Below, in pieces: positions 13,503 to 20,695 of a stretch of DNA of 20,695 bases. Within the stretch, counting starts at the first letter, position 1; each line of letters starts with the position of its first letter. Position numbers and translations under genes: made by a program. The stretch spans positions 1 to 20,695 of the IMG/VR virus record IMGVR_UViG_3300005581_000173; one strand, 5' to 3'. The notes below the pieces were generated by a model. The model was not told the DNA's origin. It was given only the letters and a program-made list of their open reading frames with translations, and did no database searches. The DNA comes from a virus.

Positions 13503-16500
13503 TAATCTACCTCTGCCGCAAGTTTATCTTCAAAAATTCTTGCGAACTCTGGGGTTTGTTGTACGAGCGTTGCAGCAATACTAGCCAACCAATCCTTTAG
13601 AGGCTGTGTTTTTGGTGATTGGAAACTTGAGAACCCTGCTGCTGCTGCGTTCGCTAATGCTTGGTCACGGGCATCCAAATATTCTTTGACTGCGTTCGCT
13701 ACGTCGTTGTCGGCTAAACGGTTATCGGTTACGGCTGTACGCAAATCGTTGATGAAGTTAGGGAATTCGCCTGGGTTGAAATCGGCTTTAATTGGGAACC
13801 CTGGGTATTCTTTGTTGAGGAATCCACGCCATTGGCTTAGCCAGTCTCGTTGTTCTTGGTTGAGGGTTGCACCAAGTTGGTTGCGTTTCTCACGGTAGAT
13901 AGATGCGCCGATGCGGTATTGGGCTGCGGCAACCATTTCTTCTGCTGTCAAACGTTTGCGTTCACCTTTTTGGATTTGACGGTTAAAGGCTTCAAAACTA
14001 AACGAATCCCCACCTGGGGCAAAGAACCCTGCAATGCCTTTGTACTGTGTCATCAGGTCGTTGTTGTCTTTAGCCCAATCGGAAAACACTTTGGTTGGTT
14101 CGATACCGCTGGTTGTTGGTTCAGTTTTATGACCCATGTAGATAAATGAGTCTTCACCAAACTGTTTGATAAATTCTGATACGGCGGTGTCTGGGTTTTT
14201 CGTTTTAAGTTTGTAGAACTCTTGCGAGAGTGATGATGCGATGATGTCACCGCCGTCGGTTTCTAAACGAAAATCAATTTGTGGTGAGGCTGGTCCTGTG
14301 AATTGGAATAAGGCACGCATTCCTGCGAGGACTTGTGCTTTGCGGCGTGCATCAGCATACAGTTTTGCCATGTCGTTAGCATCTTTGGTGTTGTAACTTC
14401 CGCTTTGAATTTTGTGGCGGACTACTTCTGCGTAGGTGTTGGCGTAAATTGTGCCAAGTTTTCCCGTGTCACCTTTAATTGCTTCGAAGCCTCGAACAGC
14501 CCATTGCGGTGCGAGCGACGATACACCTTTTTCGCCGTATGGCAAAATCATTTTGCGAATAAATTCTAGTTGAGGGACATCTGGAAGTATGGCTGATGCT
14601 GCAATTTGTATGACTGGACCGCCGCCTGGCAAGTTCAATACTTGGAATGCGCCTTGTATTGGGAACTGAAACATTGCCCCTGCCCATCCGCCAATAGGAA
14701 AATTGAATACGTTTTTGCCGTTTATCGGGTCTTCTGCAAACCATCCCGATAAAGCGTTGTCTGAGTTGTCTGAGTCGTAGTCTGCTGCGTCGAATGCGAG
14801 TTGGGTTTTGCGGATTCGTGATGGGTCTTCTACAAGGTATGAAGTGTATTTGCTGAGTGTTTCTCTGAAAGCGGTGGCGAAAGGAACGACAACTCTGAGG
14901 GTGTCTTCAATGTTCGATTTTTCCACGGCGTTGTAGAGAACTTCTCTTAATTCTTGAAGTGCGACGATGGATGAAAATTCTTCTAGTTGTTCTAATGTGC
15001 CGTCACCTGTTGCAACTTTGCCGAATATACGATTGTATATTTCTTTGTTGCCAACATATTTTTCTGGTGTTAAACGCTTATTGTTGTTTGCAATATTGAT
15101 TTCGTCTACATATTTGACGATGTTGTTTTGTAGTTTTTGTTGTTCTGTCGCCGATAAAAGGTAGGCGTTATCCGCAACATTTTTGTAAAACGATTGACGG
15201 TATAGAGGTGAGCGTTCTAGTTTTTGTGTTGCTGTGCCAACCAAATCATTAAAGAAGAATTTGACAGCCGAGTTCATAAATCCAGCAATTTTGCCTAAGT
15301 CTTGTTTTTCGTCAACTTGCATACGTTCCGCACGTTTAACCATTTGTGCTAATTCGTTGCGTGCACCTTTGAAATCGATTAGTTCACGTAGTCGTTCGCT
15401 GCCTAACAACGACAAGTCTTTTTGTGGGTCGCCAAACGCTACGCCTTTTGCTATTGGTTGAACATCTGCTTTTGTTTGTGTAACTAATTTGCCTGGGTTA
15501 AAAGGGTCTGGGACTTGTACTGTTCTAACATTGGTGATGACGCCTTTTTGGTTAACGCTTAGTTGGACAACTGTGCCTGGTTGAATGTCGGCTGGGTTTA
15601 AAAGTTTTGAGGGTGCAACTGTTTGTCCTTTAATTGGTCGATTGATGCTGTCTTCAACAAAAAGGTTTGCTGAATCAATATTGGTTTTTCTTGCGGCAAC
15701 TTGGAATTCTCCAGGTGCGCCAAAAGGTACTGGCTCTAATAATGGAACACGATTGTATGATGAAATGAATCGCAAATCTTCATCGATTTGACCTGTTGCT
15801 ACATCTTTTTTTAGTACGTTAGAAATTTTTGATGTTGCTAATTTGTCTACCCATGCGGCGATAAGTGTGTTGTCGTCCGTGTTTCTTAGTTTGATAAACG
15901 TTGAGCCTGAACCTTTAGGGTCGGCAACACGCACGCCGTTTTTAAAATAGTTAAGTATTTTTTTGCGGGCTTCACCGCCTTCGGTTGTTGTCTGCAACCA
16001 GTCAACTATTCGAGCGGTTCTTTGATTTTGTGGAAGTGACCAAAGTTGGGCAACTTTTCTTAGGATTGGGTCTGCGTTAATTTGACCAAGATTGTCTACG
16101 TAGCCTGTTGTGTGCGCTGTCGCGTCGGTGGCACGGTTAACTAAACCAAAGTTTTGTGAACGCCTTAAATTTTGGTTTGCGTTTGTTGGGTCTACTAAAT
16201 GGTTGTAGACGCTAAGATTTATTGCTTCTGAAACTTCTTGTGCAGCAGCGCTAAAATTTTTGCCGAAAGCATCATCGAAGATGTTTTCAAAGGTCAAGAC
16301 CTTTGCGTCTTTACCTAATAGTGTGCCGACAAAACGTTGGTTCATCGCTATTTGTATAAATTGTAATGGGTGCGAAAAAAAACTTTGGTATCCGTTGGCG
16401 GCTATTCTGATATGTGAATCGATTAAGTTGCGGACAACATAACCGCCAGTTGCCAACACGAATGGTTTCCAAACTTCTTGTTGAAGTTGTTCGGCAGCAG

Positions 16501-18388
16501 CAATGATGTGGCGCTGATTGCCATCTCGGTTAATTGCCGCTTTCATAATTGGGTTGGATGTAAGACGTTTTAGTTTTCTGAAATCTGGCAAAACATATGT
16601 TCTTTGAACCAATTCAACTAGCGCTGTTGGACTTATCATTTGCAAGGCGTCTTGTTCTGGTGGCGTAAAATTGTTTAATTGATTTGGGTCTATCATCCCG
16701 CTTGCTTTCAACATTTGGATTGCGCCACCATCGTCAATTTGACCTGCGGCATCAACGGCATATGTTGCTATTCTTGCTTTTTCTGCGTCTTTTAATTCTT
16801 TAACTGCTGCACCAATACGTTTATCGCCACCACCTAAATCGTTAACCAAGTCAATGAAATCATCAAATAGTTTGTCGTTTAATAGATTGCGGTCACCTTC
16901 TGGTGCGCTTAAAGCAACGGCGGCTTTACCCATAAACTCTTCGTATTTTGCTGCTGCTTTTTGTGGGGCGCGTACACCTTCTAGATATCTGCTGTAAGTT
17001 TTTACGGCGTTTGAACGGTCAATTGATGTTCCGTTCACAATGGCTTGTTCCGTAGGAATTGACGACCACCATCGACCATTGCGTATAGTTCGGTAAAGAG
17101 GGACTCGTTCTCTCGCTAATTCTCTAATTGCGGATGTTGCGCCGACACCTTTTACGTCGCCAATAAGTTTTGGAAAAAAACTTTGTTGTGTTCTTGGGTC
17201 GAGCGCTGCTGATGCTTGTCCAATTATCGCTTTAATTTTTATTGACTCGTCGGCTTCGGCTAACCGCATTGCCGCTTCTGGGTCAATGCGATATTTGAAA
17301 TCTGCCATAATTTTTGCGGCTGCTTTGCCTCGTTCAAGTTGTGCAGACGCTGGAGTCATTGTTCCGTTTTGTGCTTGAATCACAAGATTGTCTGATGCAG
17401 TTTTGGCGTAACCAGAAATTCGTTCTGTTAGTCTTCGGGCTTTGTCGTTGCTTTCAAACCATTGAAAATATTTTGACCCGACAAACGCTTGAGCGTTTGG
17501 ACTGTTTAATCCCGCTATGCCACGTTGAGCGATTGACTCTGCTGCTTGGGCTTCTGCTATTGAAAGTTTTGGAATTATTTGTGATTCAACTAAACCTGTT
17601 TCTGAAAGAACTTCTCCAACTTTGCGGCTGATGGCTCGTGTGCCAATTAATCCTTTTACTGTTTCTCCACCAGCAAGGTCAACAACTTTTGCTGCTTTGA
17701 TTCCTTGACCAACGACAATAGTTGGGTCAGCAAAAATATTTACGGAAGCGTCGAAGAAGCCTGATAGCAGGGAGTATTCTTTTGTTCCTGGCGTAAACAC
17801 AAGGTTTGCTGCGCCACGCCCAACAGTCCATGCATGGTTGTTGATTGTCCCACGAAACTCTTTTGCTCTTTGTGCTTGTGTTACAGCGGCTTCCCCACCA
17901 AAAAAGAATCCTTCGCCTGAGTCTTGCCCTGAGAGCATTGTTCCAAGTTGTGTTGAAGCAAATACCCCTGCTGCGCCTTCTGGGTCATTTGGTGAAAATA
18001 TTTGTGATGCAACGTTTTGTGTTAGGTCTGGAGTAAGTTGTAGTGCGGCGAAACCCCAACGTGTTGCGGCTTTTACTTTGCTGTAAATATTTCTATCAAA
18101 CCAGCCTTTAGGGTCAGATTTGTTTGGGTCGTTTTGTGTAGCAAGTTTTGTTGCTTCCATTTTTGCTACAGCGTCAACAGCCTGTTTTGATAGCCCTGGT
18201 TGTTTTGCCATGTCTAACAAGACACGTGGCGACACCCATCCGTTCTGTTTATAAAGTTCAGATACTTTTGCTGCTTGTTGTGGGGTTACTGTTGCTTGTA
18301 TCTTTTTTTGTGCATCAATGTTTGCTTGTGCATCTTTGTCGTTGTTGTCTTCGTCAACAGGGTCAAATGCGCTAAATACACCAGCCAT
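13502..18388 (-). CDS. Giant 1628-aa probable internal virion (ejection) protein
   Basis: 1628-aa protein, almost a quarter of the window. The start is soluble and acidic, with a helical segment VTPQQAAKVSELYKQNGWVS. Amphipathic or hydrophobic stretches occur at about 111-132, about 635-665 (ATGGYVVRNLIDSHIRIAAN) and about 1230-1268 (FPIGGWAGAMFQFPIQGAFQ onward). Around 1166 is VVVPFATAFRETLSKYTSYL, a type of segment I associate with large internal virion proteins of podovirus-like phages. I see no lysozyme or transglycosylase active-site motif and no RNA-polymerase motif, so enzymatic activity is not claimed. The frame is open throughout without interruption. The gene follows the portal and a 134-aa protein in TAATG coupling, with AAGGA 5 nt before ATG. 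A pore-forming or ejected role is inferred; a tail-length protein is the main alternative. Confidence 0.72.
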   Translation of the reverse strand: MAGVFSAFDPVDEDNNDKDAQANIDAQKKIQATVTPQQAAKVSELYKQNGWVSPRVLLDMAKQPGLSKQAVDAVAKMEATKLATQNDPNKSDPKGWFDRNIYSKVKAATRWGFAALQLTPDLTQNVASQIFSPNDPEGAAGVFASTQLGTMLSGQDSGEGFFFGGEAAVTQAQRAKEFRGTINNHAWTVGRGAANLVFTPGTKEYSLLSGFFDASVNIFADPTIVVGQGIKAAKVVDLAGGETVKGLIGTRAISRKVGEVLSETGLVESQIIPKLSIAEAQAAESIAQRGIAGLNSPNAQAFVGSKYFQWFESNDKARRLTERISGYAKTASDNLVIQAQNGTMTPASAQLERGKAAAKIMADFKYRIDPEAAMRLAEADESIKIKAIIGQASAALDPRTQQSFFPKLIGDVKGVGATSAIRELARERVPLYRTIRNGRWWSSIPTEQAIVNGTSIDRSNAVKTYSRYLEGVRAPQKAAAKYEEFMGKAAVALSAPEGDRNLLNDKLFDDFIDLVNDLGGGDKRIGAAVKELKDAEKARIATYAVDAAGQIDDGGAIQMLKASGMIDPNQLNNFTPPEQDALQMISPTALVELVQRTYVLPDFRKLKRLTSNPIMKAAINRDGNQRHIIAAAEQLQQEVWKPFVLATGGYVVRNLIDSHIRIAANGYQSFFSHPLQFIQIAMNQRFVGTLLGKDAKVLTFENIFDDAFGKNFSAAAQEVSEAINLSVYNHLVDPTNANQNLRRSQNFGLVNRATDATAHTTGYVDNLGQINADPILRKVAQLWSLPQNQRTARIVDWLQTTTEGGEARKKILNYFKNGVRVADPKGSGSTFIKLRNTDDNTLIAAWVDKLATSKISNVLKKDVATGQIDEDLRFISSYNRVPLLEPVPFGAPGEFQVAARKTNIDSANLFVEDSINRPIKGQTVAPSKLLNPADIQPGTVVQLSVNQKGVITNVRTVQVPDPFNPGKLVTQTKADVQPIAKGVAFGDPQKDLSLLGSERLRELIDFKGARNELAQMVKRAERMQVDEKQDLGKIAGFMNSAVKFFFNDLVGTATQKLERSPLYRQSFYKNVADNAYLLSATEQQKLQNNIVKYVDEINIANNNKRLTPEKYVGNKEIYNRIFGKVATGDGTLEQLEEFSSIVALQELREVLYNAVEKSNIEDTLRVVVPFATAFRETLSKYTSYLVEDPSRIRKTQLAFDAADYDSDNSDNALSGWFAEDPINGKNVFNFPIGGWAGAMFQFPIQGAFQVLNLPGGGPVIQIAASAILPDVPQLEFIRKMILPYGEKGVSSLAPQWAVRGFEAIKGDTGKLGTIYANTYAEVVRHKIQSGSYNTKDANDMAKLYADARRKAQVLAGMRALFQFTGPASPQIDFRLETDGGDIIASSLSQEFYKLKTKNPDTAVSEFIKQFGEDSFIYMGHKTEPTTSGIEPTKVFSDWAKDNNDLMTQYKGIAGFFAPGGDSFSFEAFNRQIQKGERKRLTAEEMVAAAQYRIGASIYREKRNQLGATLNQEQRDWLSQWRGFLNKEYPGFPIKADFNPGEFPNFINDLRTAVTDNRLADNDVANAVKEYLDARDQALANAAAAGFSSFQSPKTQPLKDWLASIAATLVQQTPEFARIFEDKLAAEVD

Positions 18389-18792
18389 TAGTATCCTTCA
18401 CGGATATATGAGTCCAACATATCTGCGAGTTCTTCGCTTGGGTAGGCTGCGTATAGTGCTCTGAGTTCGTCGAGTATTGGGTCGCCGTTGCGTACACCTG
18501 AGTATCCGCTCATCGGAGCCATTCTCCCTGGTCCGAATGGTGCGCCTGCTGTTACTGGTTCGTCTGGGCGTTCTGTTGGTCTGTCTAATGGTCCGAATTG
18601 TCCTGGGCGTGGTCGTTCAACTGCTGCTTGTGGTGGGGCAACTACTGGTTGTGGTGATGCTGCCATCGGTACTTGTTGTTGTGCCGCGATTTGTTTGCCT
18701 GCTTCACCGTAAGTTTGACCTGGGGCTGCTTTTGCCGCCAACTTTTTTGTTGGGTTCCTTAAATCGGAACGGTTCGGATATTGTTTTGCCAT
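18388..18792 (-). CDS. 134-aa portal-adjacent protein
   Basis: 134-aa protein. A basic N-terminus (MAKQYPNRSDLRNPTKKLAA then K) is followed by a Gln/Pro/Ala/Gly-rich, probably disordered middle. The C-terminal helix is conserved-looking: GDPILDELRALYAAYPSEEL then ADMLDSYIREGY. I recognise this C-terminal pattern (D-x-[VI]-LDELRALY-x-A-[YF]-PSE-x-L) from small proteins encoded just after portals in actinobacterial phages; no function is assigned. The protein could bridge the portal and another virion protein by its C-terminal helix. It starts in a TAATG overlap with the portal stop codon, with GGGAG close upstream, and ends in a TAATG overlap with the giant gene. Confidence 0.75.
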   Translation of the reverse strand: MAKQYPNRSDLRNPTKKLAAKAAPGQTYGEAGKQIAAQQQVPMAASPQPVVAPPQAAVERPRPGQFGPLDRPTERPDEPVTAGAPFGPGRMAPMSGYSGVRNGDPILDELRALYAAYPSEELADMLDSYIREGY

Positions 18793-20615
18793 TAACCTAA
18801 TCTCCCTGCGAGGCTAAGTACACCACCTGGTGTCCCTGGTTGTGCTGATGCTCCTGCTTGTGGTCCGCCAAGTGATGCGAGTAGTCCTTCGATGCCTCCT
18901 CCGCCTGCTGGTCCTGCTGGTGCTTCTGCACCCATTCCTGGTGCCGCTAACCCTGGTTGTGCTTCTGGTGAACCTGCTGGAACTGCTGTTGCTTGACGTT
19001 CTTGTGCGCGTTCGTTTGTTCGGCGTACTGCTTCGTAGAGTGGAACGTTTTCTTCTACTGTAAGTTTTGTTAAATACGCTAAATCTTCTGGCTGGTATGG
19101 TCCGTTAGGGTCTGCGGCTTGTGCTTGGATGCTGGACAGTAGTGCGGCTTCCATTGATTCTGCTGTGATGCGGTCTTTTTCTAGTTCTGGGTCTGTGATT
19201 AGCGGGTCGGCTTCTCTTGCCGATTCTTTTGACATTAGCCCTGTGCCAAGTCGTTGACCTAATCCTACGATGAGTCCGTTGACATCTGCGCCTGATGACG
19301 GGTAGTTGACGTAGTGGAAGTCTGTTTCCCAAATTTTGTTTGGTACGTAATCTACTTTGCCGATTCCGTTTCTTCCTGCGATGAAGAACGATTTTTCTTT
19401 TGCACCCCAATAGTTTTTTTCGATTGCGATAGCAATTTTGTCTTCTTCCATTAAAGATTGTGCGAAGATTGCTTGGGCTTCTTGTACACGGAAGTCGACT
19501 GTTGCTGAGAGGATTGATTCGCCTCGGCGTCCTGTGCGGATGTTTGTTCCTGATTCGCCGCCGAACTCTGCTGGGATTGCGCCTTCTAAGCGTTCTTGTC
19601 GTTCGAGTCTGTCTAGTGCGACATCGGTTTTGTAGCCTGGGTTTGTTTGCAACTGTTGGATGTCTCCGCCTTTGACTACACCTAACTGTCCTGTTTTGCC
19701 TTCTGCCATTTGGATTATTTCTGGGTTTTCACCTGGGCGTGCTACTAGGTATTCGTCTGGGAAGATGCCGCGTTCGATAGCGATTTCTGTGAGGGCTTGT
19801 AGTCGGGCACGTGTGTAGTACATTCCCATTACGCCGTCGAATTGTCCGCGTGGGATGTCTAACGAGATTCTTTTTGGGATGATTACTAAAGGCATTTGTG
19901 TGCGGTTCGGGATGCGTTCTAGTTCGATTACTTCGATTCCTTGGCGTTCAACCATTGTGTATTCGACGTTGCTTTCTGCGCCCATTACGCAGATAACTAT
20001 TTCTTCTTCGTCGACATATTCGAGGATTGTAAATTGTGTGTCGTAACGTACTCTGCCCATGCGGAGTTTGCCGACTACTTTGTCTGAGTAGTTTGCTACT
20101 AGCCAGTTGTATGGTTTGAGGTAGGTGAAGATGCAGTCGTCTGGGATGAGGTTATCTGGGTCGTCTGATACTGCAGGGTATGTGTCTAACGGGTTTCGTA
20201 CTGACCATTTTGGTACGAGTGTTTTGAAGTCTGGTTTGATGATTACTGGTGCCGATGAGTAGGCGAGTAGGTGGCGTGCGCGTCGACGCATTTTGATATC
20301 CATTTTGTTTGTGTCCCAAATGGATAGCATTGCTTTGCGTCTTGTGCGTGAGTAGTCTTTGCTGCGTTCGTTGCCTTCTTTGATTGGTGGGAAGTATGGC
20401 ATCGGCATTGTTGATGCGACTCGCATCGATGTTTGGTCTAATCCTTGTACTAGTAGGTTCGCTACGTTTGTGCGGGCGTTGCGGTCGAGTTCTGAGAGTG
20501 GTACGATTACGTCACCGTTTGCGAGGTCGCGGACTCGGCGCATTTGCGCGAGGATAGGTCCTTGTGTTTCTTGGCGTGATTTGTATAGCGATACTATTTC
20601 TTCTGCGGTTTTCAT
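18792..20615 (-). CDS. Portal protein
   Basis: 607-aa protein best explained as the portal, the dodecameric ring at one capsid vertex through which DNA is packaged and ejected. The N-terminal part shows EEIVSLYKSR, a helical RDLANGDVIVPLSELDRN and NVANLLVQGLDQTSMRVAST. The core has SVRNPLDTYPAVSDDPDNLI (the R-x-PLDTYPA turn is typical of portals), then a long beta/helix region. GESGTNIRTGRRGESILSAT precedes the C-terminal helical region (QAIFAQSLMEEDKIAIAIEK). The last 70 residues are Gly/Ala/Pro-rich, as in disordered portal tails. It is the first complete gene of the window, and ATG at 20615 has only a weak AAGAAAG upstream. Its length agrees with portals. The assignment is from sequence pattern and order, not from a search. 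Confidence 0.78.
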   Translation of the reverse strand: MKTAEEIVSLYKSRQETQGPILAQMRRVRDLANGDVIVPLSELDRNARTNVANLLVQGLDQTSMRVASTMPMPYFPPIKEGNERSKDYSRTRRKAMLSIWDTNKMDIKMRRRARHLLAYSSAPVIIKPDFKTLVPKWSVRNPLDTYPAVSDDPDNLIPDDCIFTYLKPYNWLVANYSDKVVGKLRMGRVRYDTQFTILEYVDEEEIVICVMGAESNVEYTMVERQGIEVIELERIPNRTQMPLVIIPKRISLDIPRGQFDGVMGMYYTRARLQALTEIAIERGIFPDEYLVARPGENPEIIQMAEGKTGQLGVVKGGDIQQLQTNPGYKTDVALDRLERQERLEGAIPAEFGGESGTNIRTGRRGESILSATVDFRVQEAQAIFAQSLMEEDKIAIAIEKNYWGAKEKSFFIAGRNGIGKVDYVPNKIWETDFHYVNYPSSGADVNGLIVGLGQRLGTGLMSKESAREADPLITDPELEKDRITAESMEAALLSSIQAQAADPNGPYQPEDLAYLTKLTVEENVPLYEAVRRTNERAQERQATAVPAGSPEAQPGLAAPGMGAEAPAGPAGGGGIEGLLASLGGPQAGASAQPGTPGGVLSLAGRLG

Positions 20616-20695
20616 CCAGCACGCTTTCTTTTAGTTGCAACTACGTCTAATATACACTATTTCAGTAGCCAACTGGGGCGCCATTGTCGTGGTGG
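20616..20695 (-). other. Leader region upstream of the portal gene, with end of an unidentified gene possible
   Basis: The 80 nt upstream of the portal carry stops in all three minus-strand frames (TGA at 20662-20664, TAG at 20657-20659, and TAA overlapping the palindrome at 20640-20642). The end of an upstream gene, which by usual order would be the large terminase, may lie here, but 10-12 codons are too few to identify it. An AT-rich TGTATATTAG is a weak -10 candidate without a matching -35. I cannot call a promoter. Confidence 0.35.
20632..20643. promoter_or_regulatory. Perfect 12-bp palindrome upstream of the portal gene
   Basis: TAGTTGCAACTA is a perfect palindrome about 17 nt upstream of the portal start codon and just after the AT-rich segment. 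It could be a dimeric protein binding site. A chance origin is possible, since a 12-bp palindrome is not rare in a window of this size. Confidence 0.3.

Noticed and set aside
13502-18388. N4-type virion RNA polymerase in the giant gene, suggested by the N4-gp56 capsid family
   Set aside because: N4 virion polymerase is about twice as long and has T7-like polymerase motifs; I find none of these in the 1628-aa protein.
20651-20680. Promoter for the portal operon
   Set aside because: TATATT could be a -10, but the only -35-like hexamer (TTGGCT) is 12 nt away and the 17-nt position holds CCCAGT, so I left it uncalled.
20640-20684. A short minus-strand peptide frame upstream of the portal (ATG at 20684, TAA ending in the palindrome)
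   Set aside because: Only 17 codons, no ribosome-binding site seen, and it overlaps the possible end of an upstream gene; too little to support a leader peptide.

Overview
The window reads as the virion-structure half of a tailed bacteriophage genome (Caudoviricetes). Every supportable gene lies on the minus strand, so transcription runs from right (20.6 kb) to left (position 1). I see no tRNA, rRNA, CRISPR array, integrase, lysis or replication gene and no host gene. Several proteins resemble families familiar from phages of Actinobacteria: the N4-gp56-type major capsid protein, the coiled-coil scaffold candidate, the CFGC protein and the glycine-rich adhesin. With the moderate, not high, GC, an actinobacterial and possibly aquatic host is my inference. 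There is no sheath, tape-measure or tail-chaperone gene here. Together with large internal-protein candidates this suggests a podovirus-like particle, but the window does not prove it.

Layout in transcription order. (1) 20615-18792: portal. (2) 18792-9797: about 9 kb of five tightly coupled genes of unknown function, a 134-aa protein, a 1628-aa giant, and 271-, 620- and 342-aa proteins. They sit between portal and capsid and are best explained as internal or ejected virion proteins. (3) 9796-8131: an insulated capsid unit with a consensus-like promoter, a structured leader of about 120 nt, the scaffold candidate, the major capsid protein, and an intrinsic terminator whose stem is capped by a UUCG tetraloop. 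(4) An extended -10 promoter candidate overlapping the terminator tail restarts transcription into 8104-4682: a small beta-rich virion protein, a protein with a 20-residue repeat array, a small paralogue of its C-terminus, a CFGC protein, a glycosyltransferase and two very basic small proteins. (5) 4681-1: tail proteins (295 and 617 aa), fibre-related proteins (170 and 119 aa), a polyglycine-rich adhesin and the start of one more small protein that runs off the left edge.

The genes fit together as assembly of a procapsid (portal, scaffold, capsid), loading of an unusually large internal cargo, attachment of a tail connector and tail, and decoration with adhesive fibres. The glycosyltransferase may modify virion proteins or another target. 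Seven of the gene junctions use the same one-base TAATG stop/start overlap, which implies translational coupling. The most unusual signals are the 9-kb block between portal and capsid, the insulated capsid unit with its leader RNA, a stem-loop covering the ribosome-binding site of the repeat gene, the exact 60-nt repeat array, and a visible change of codon bias at the tail/fibre boundary.
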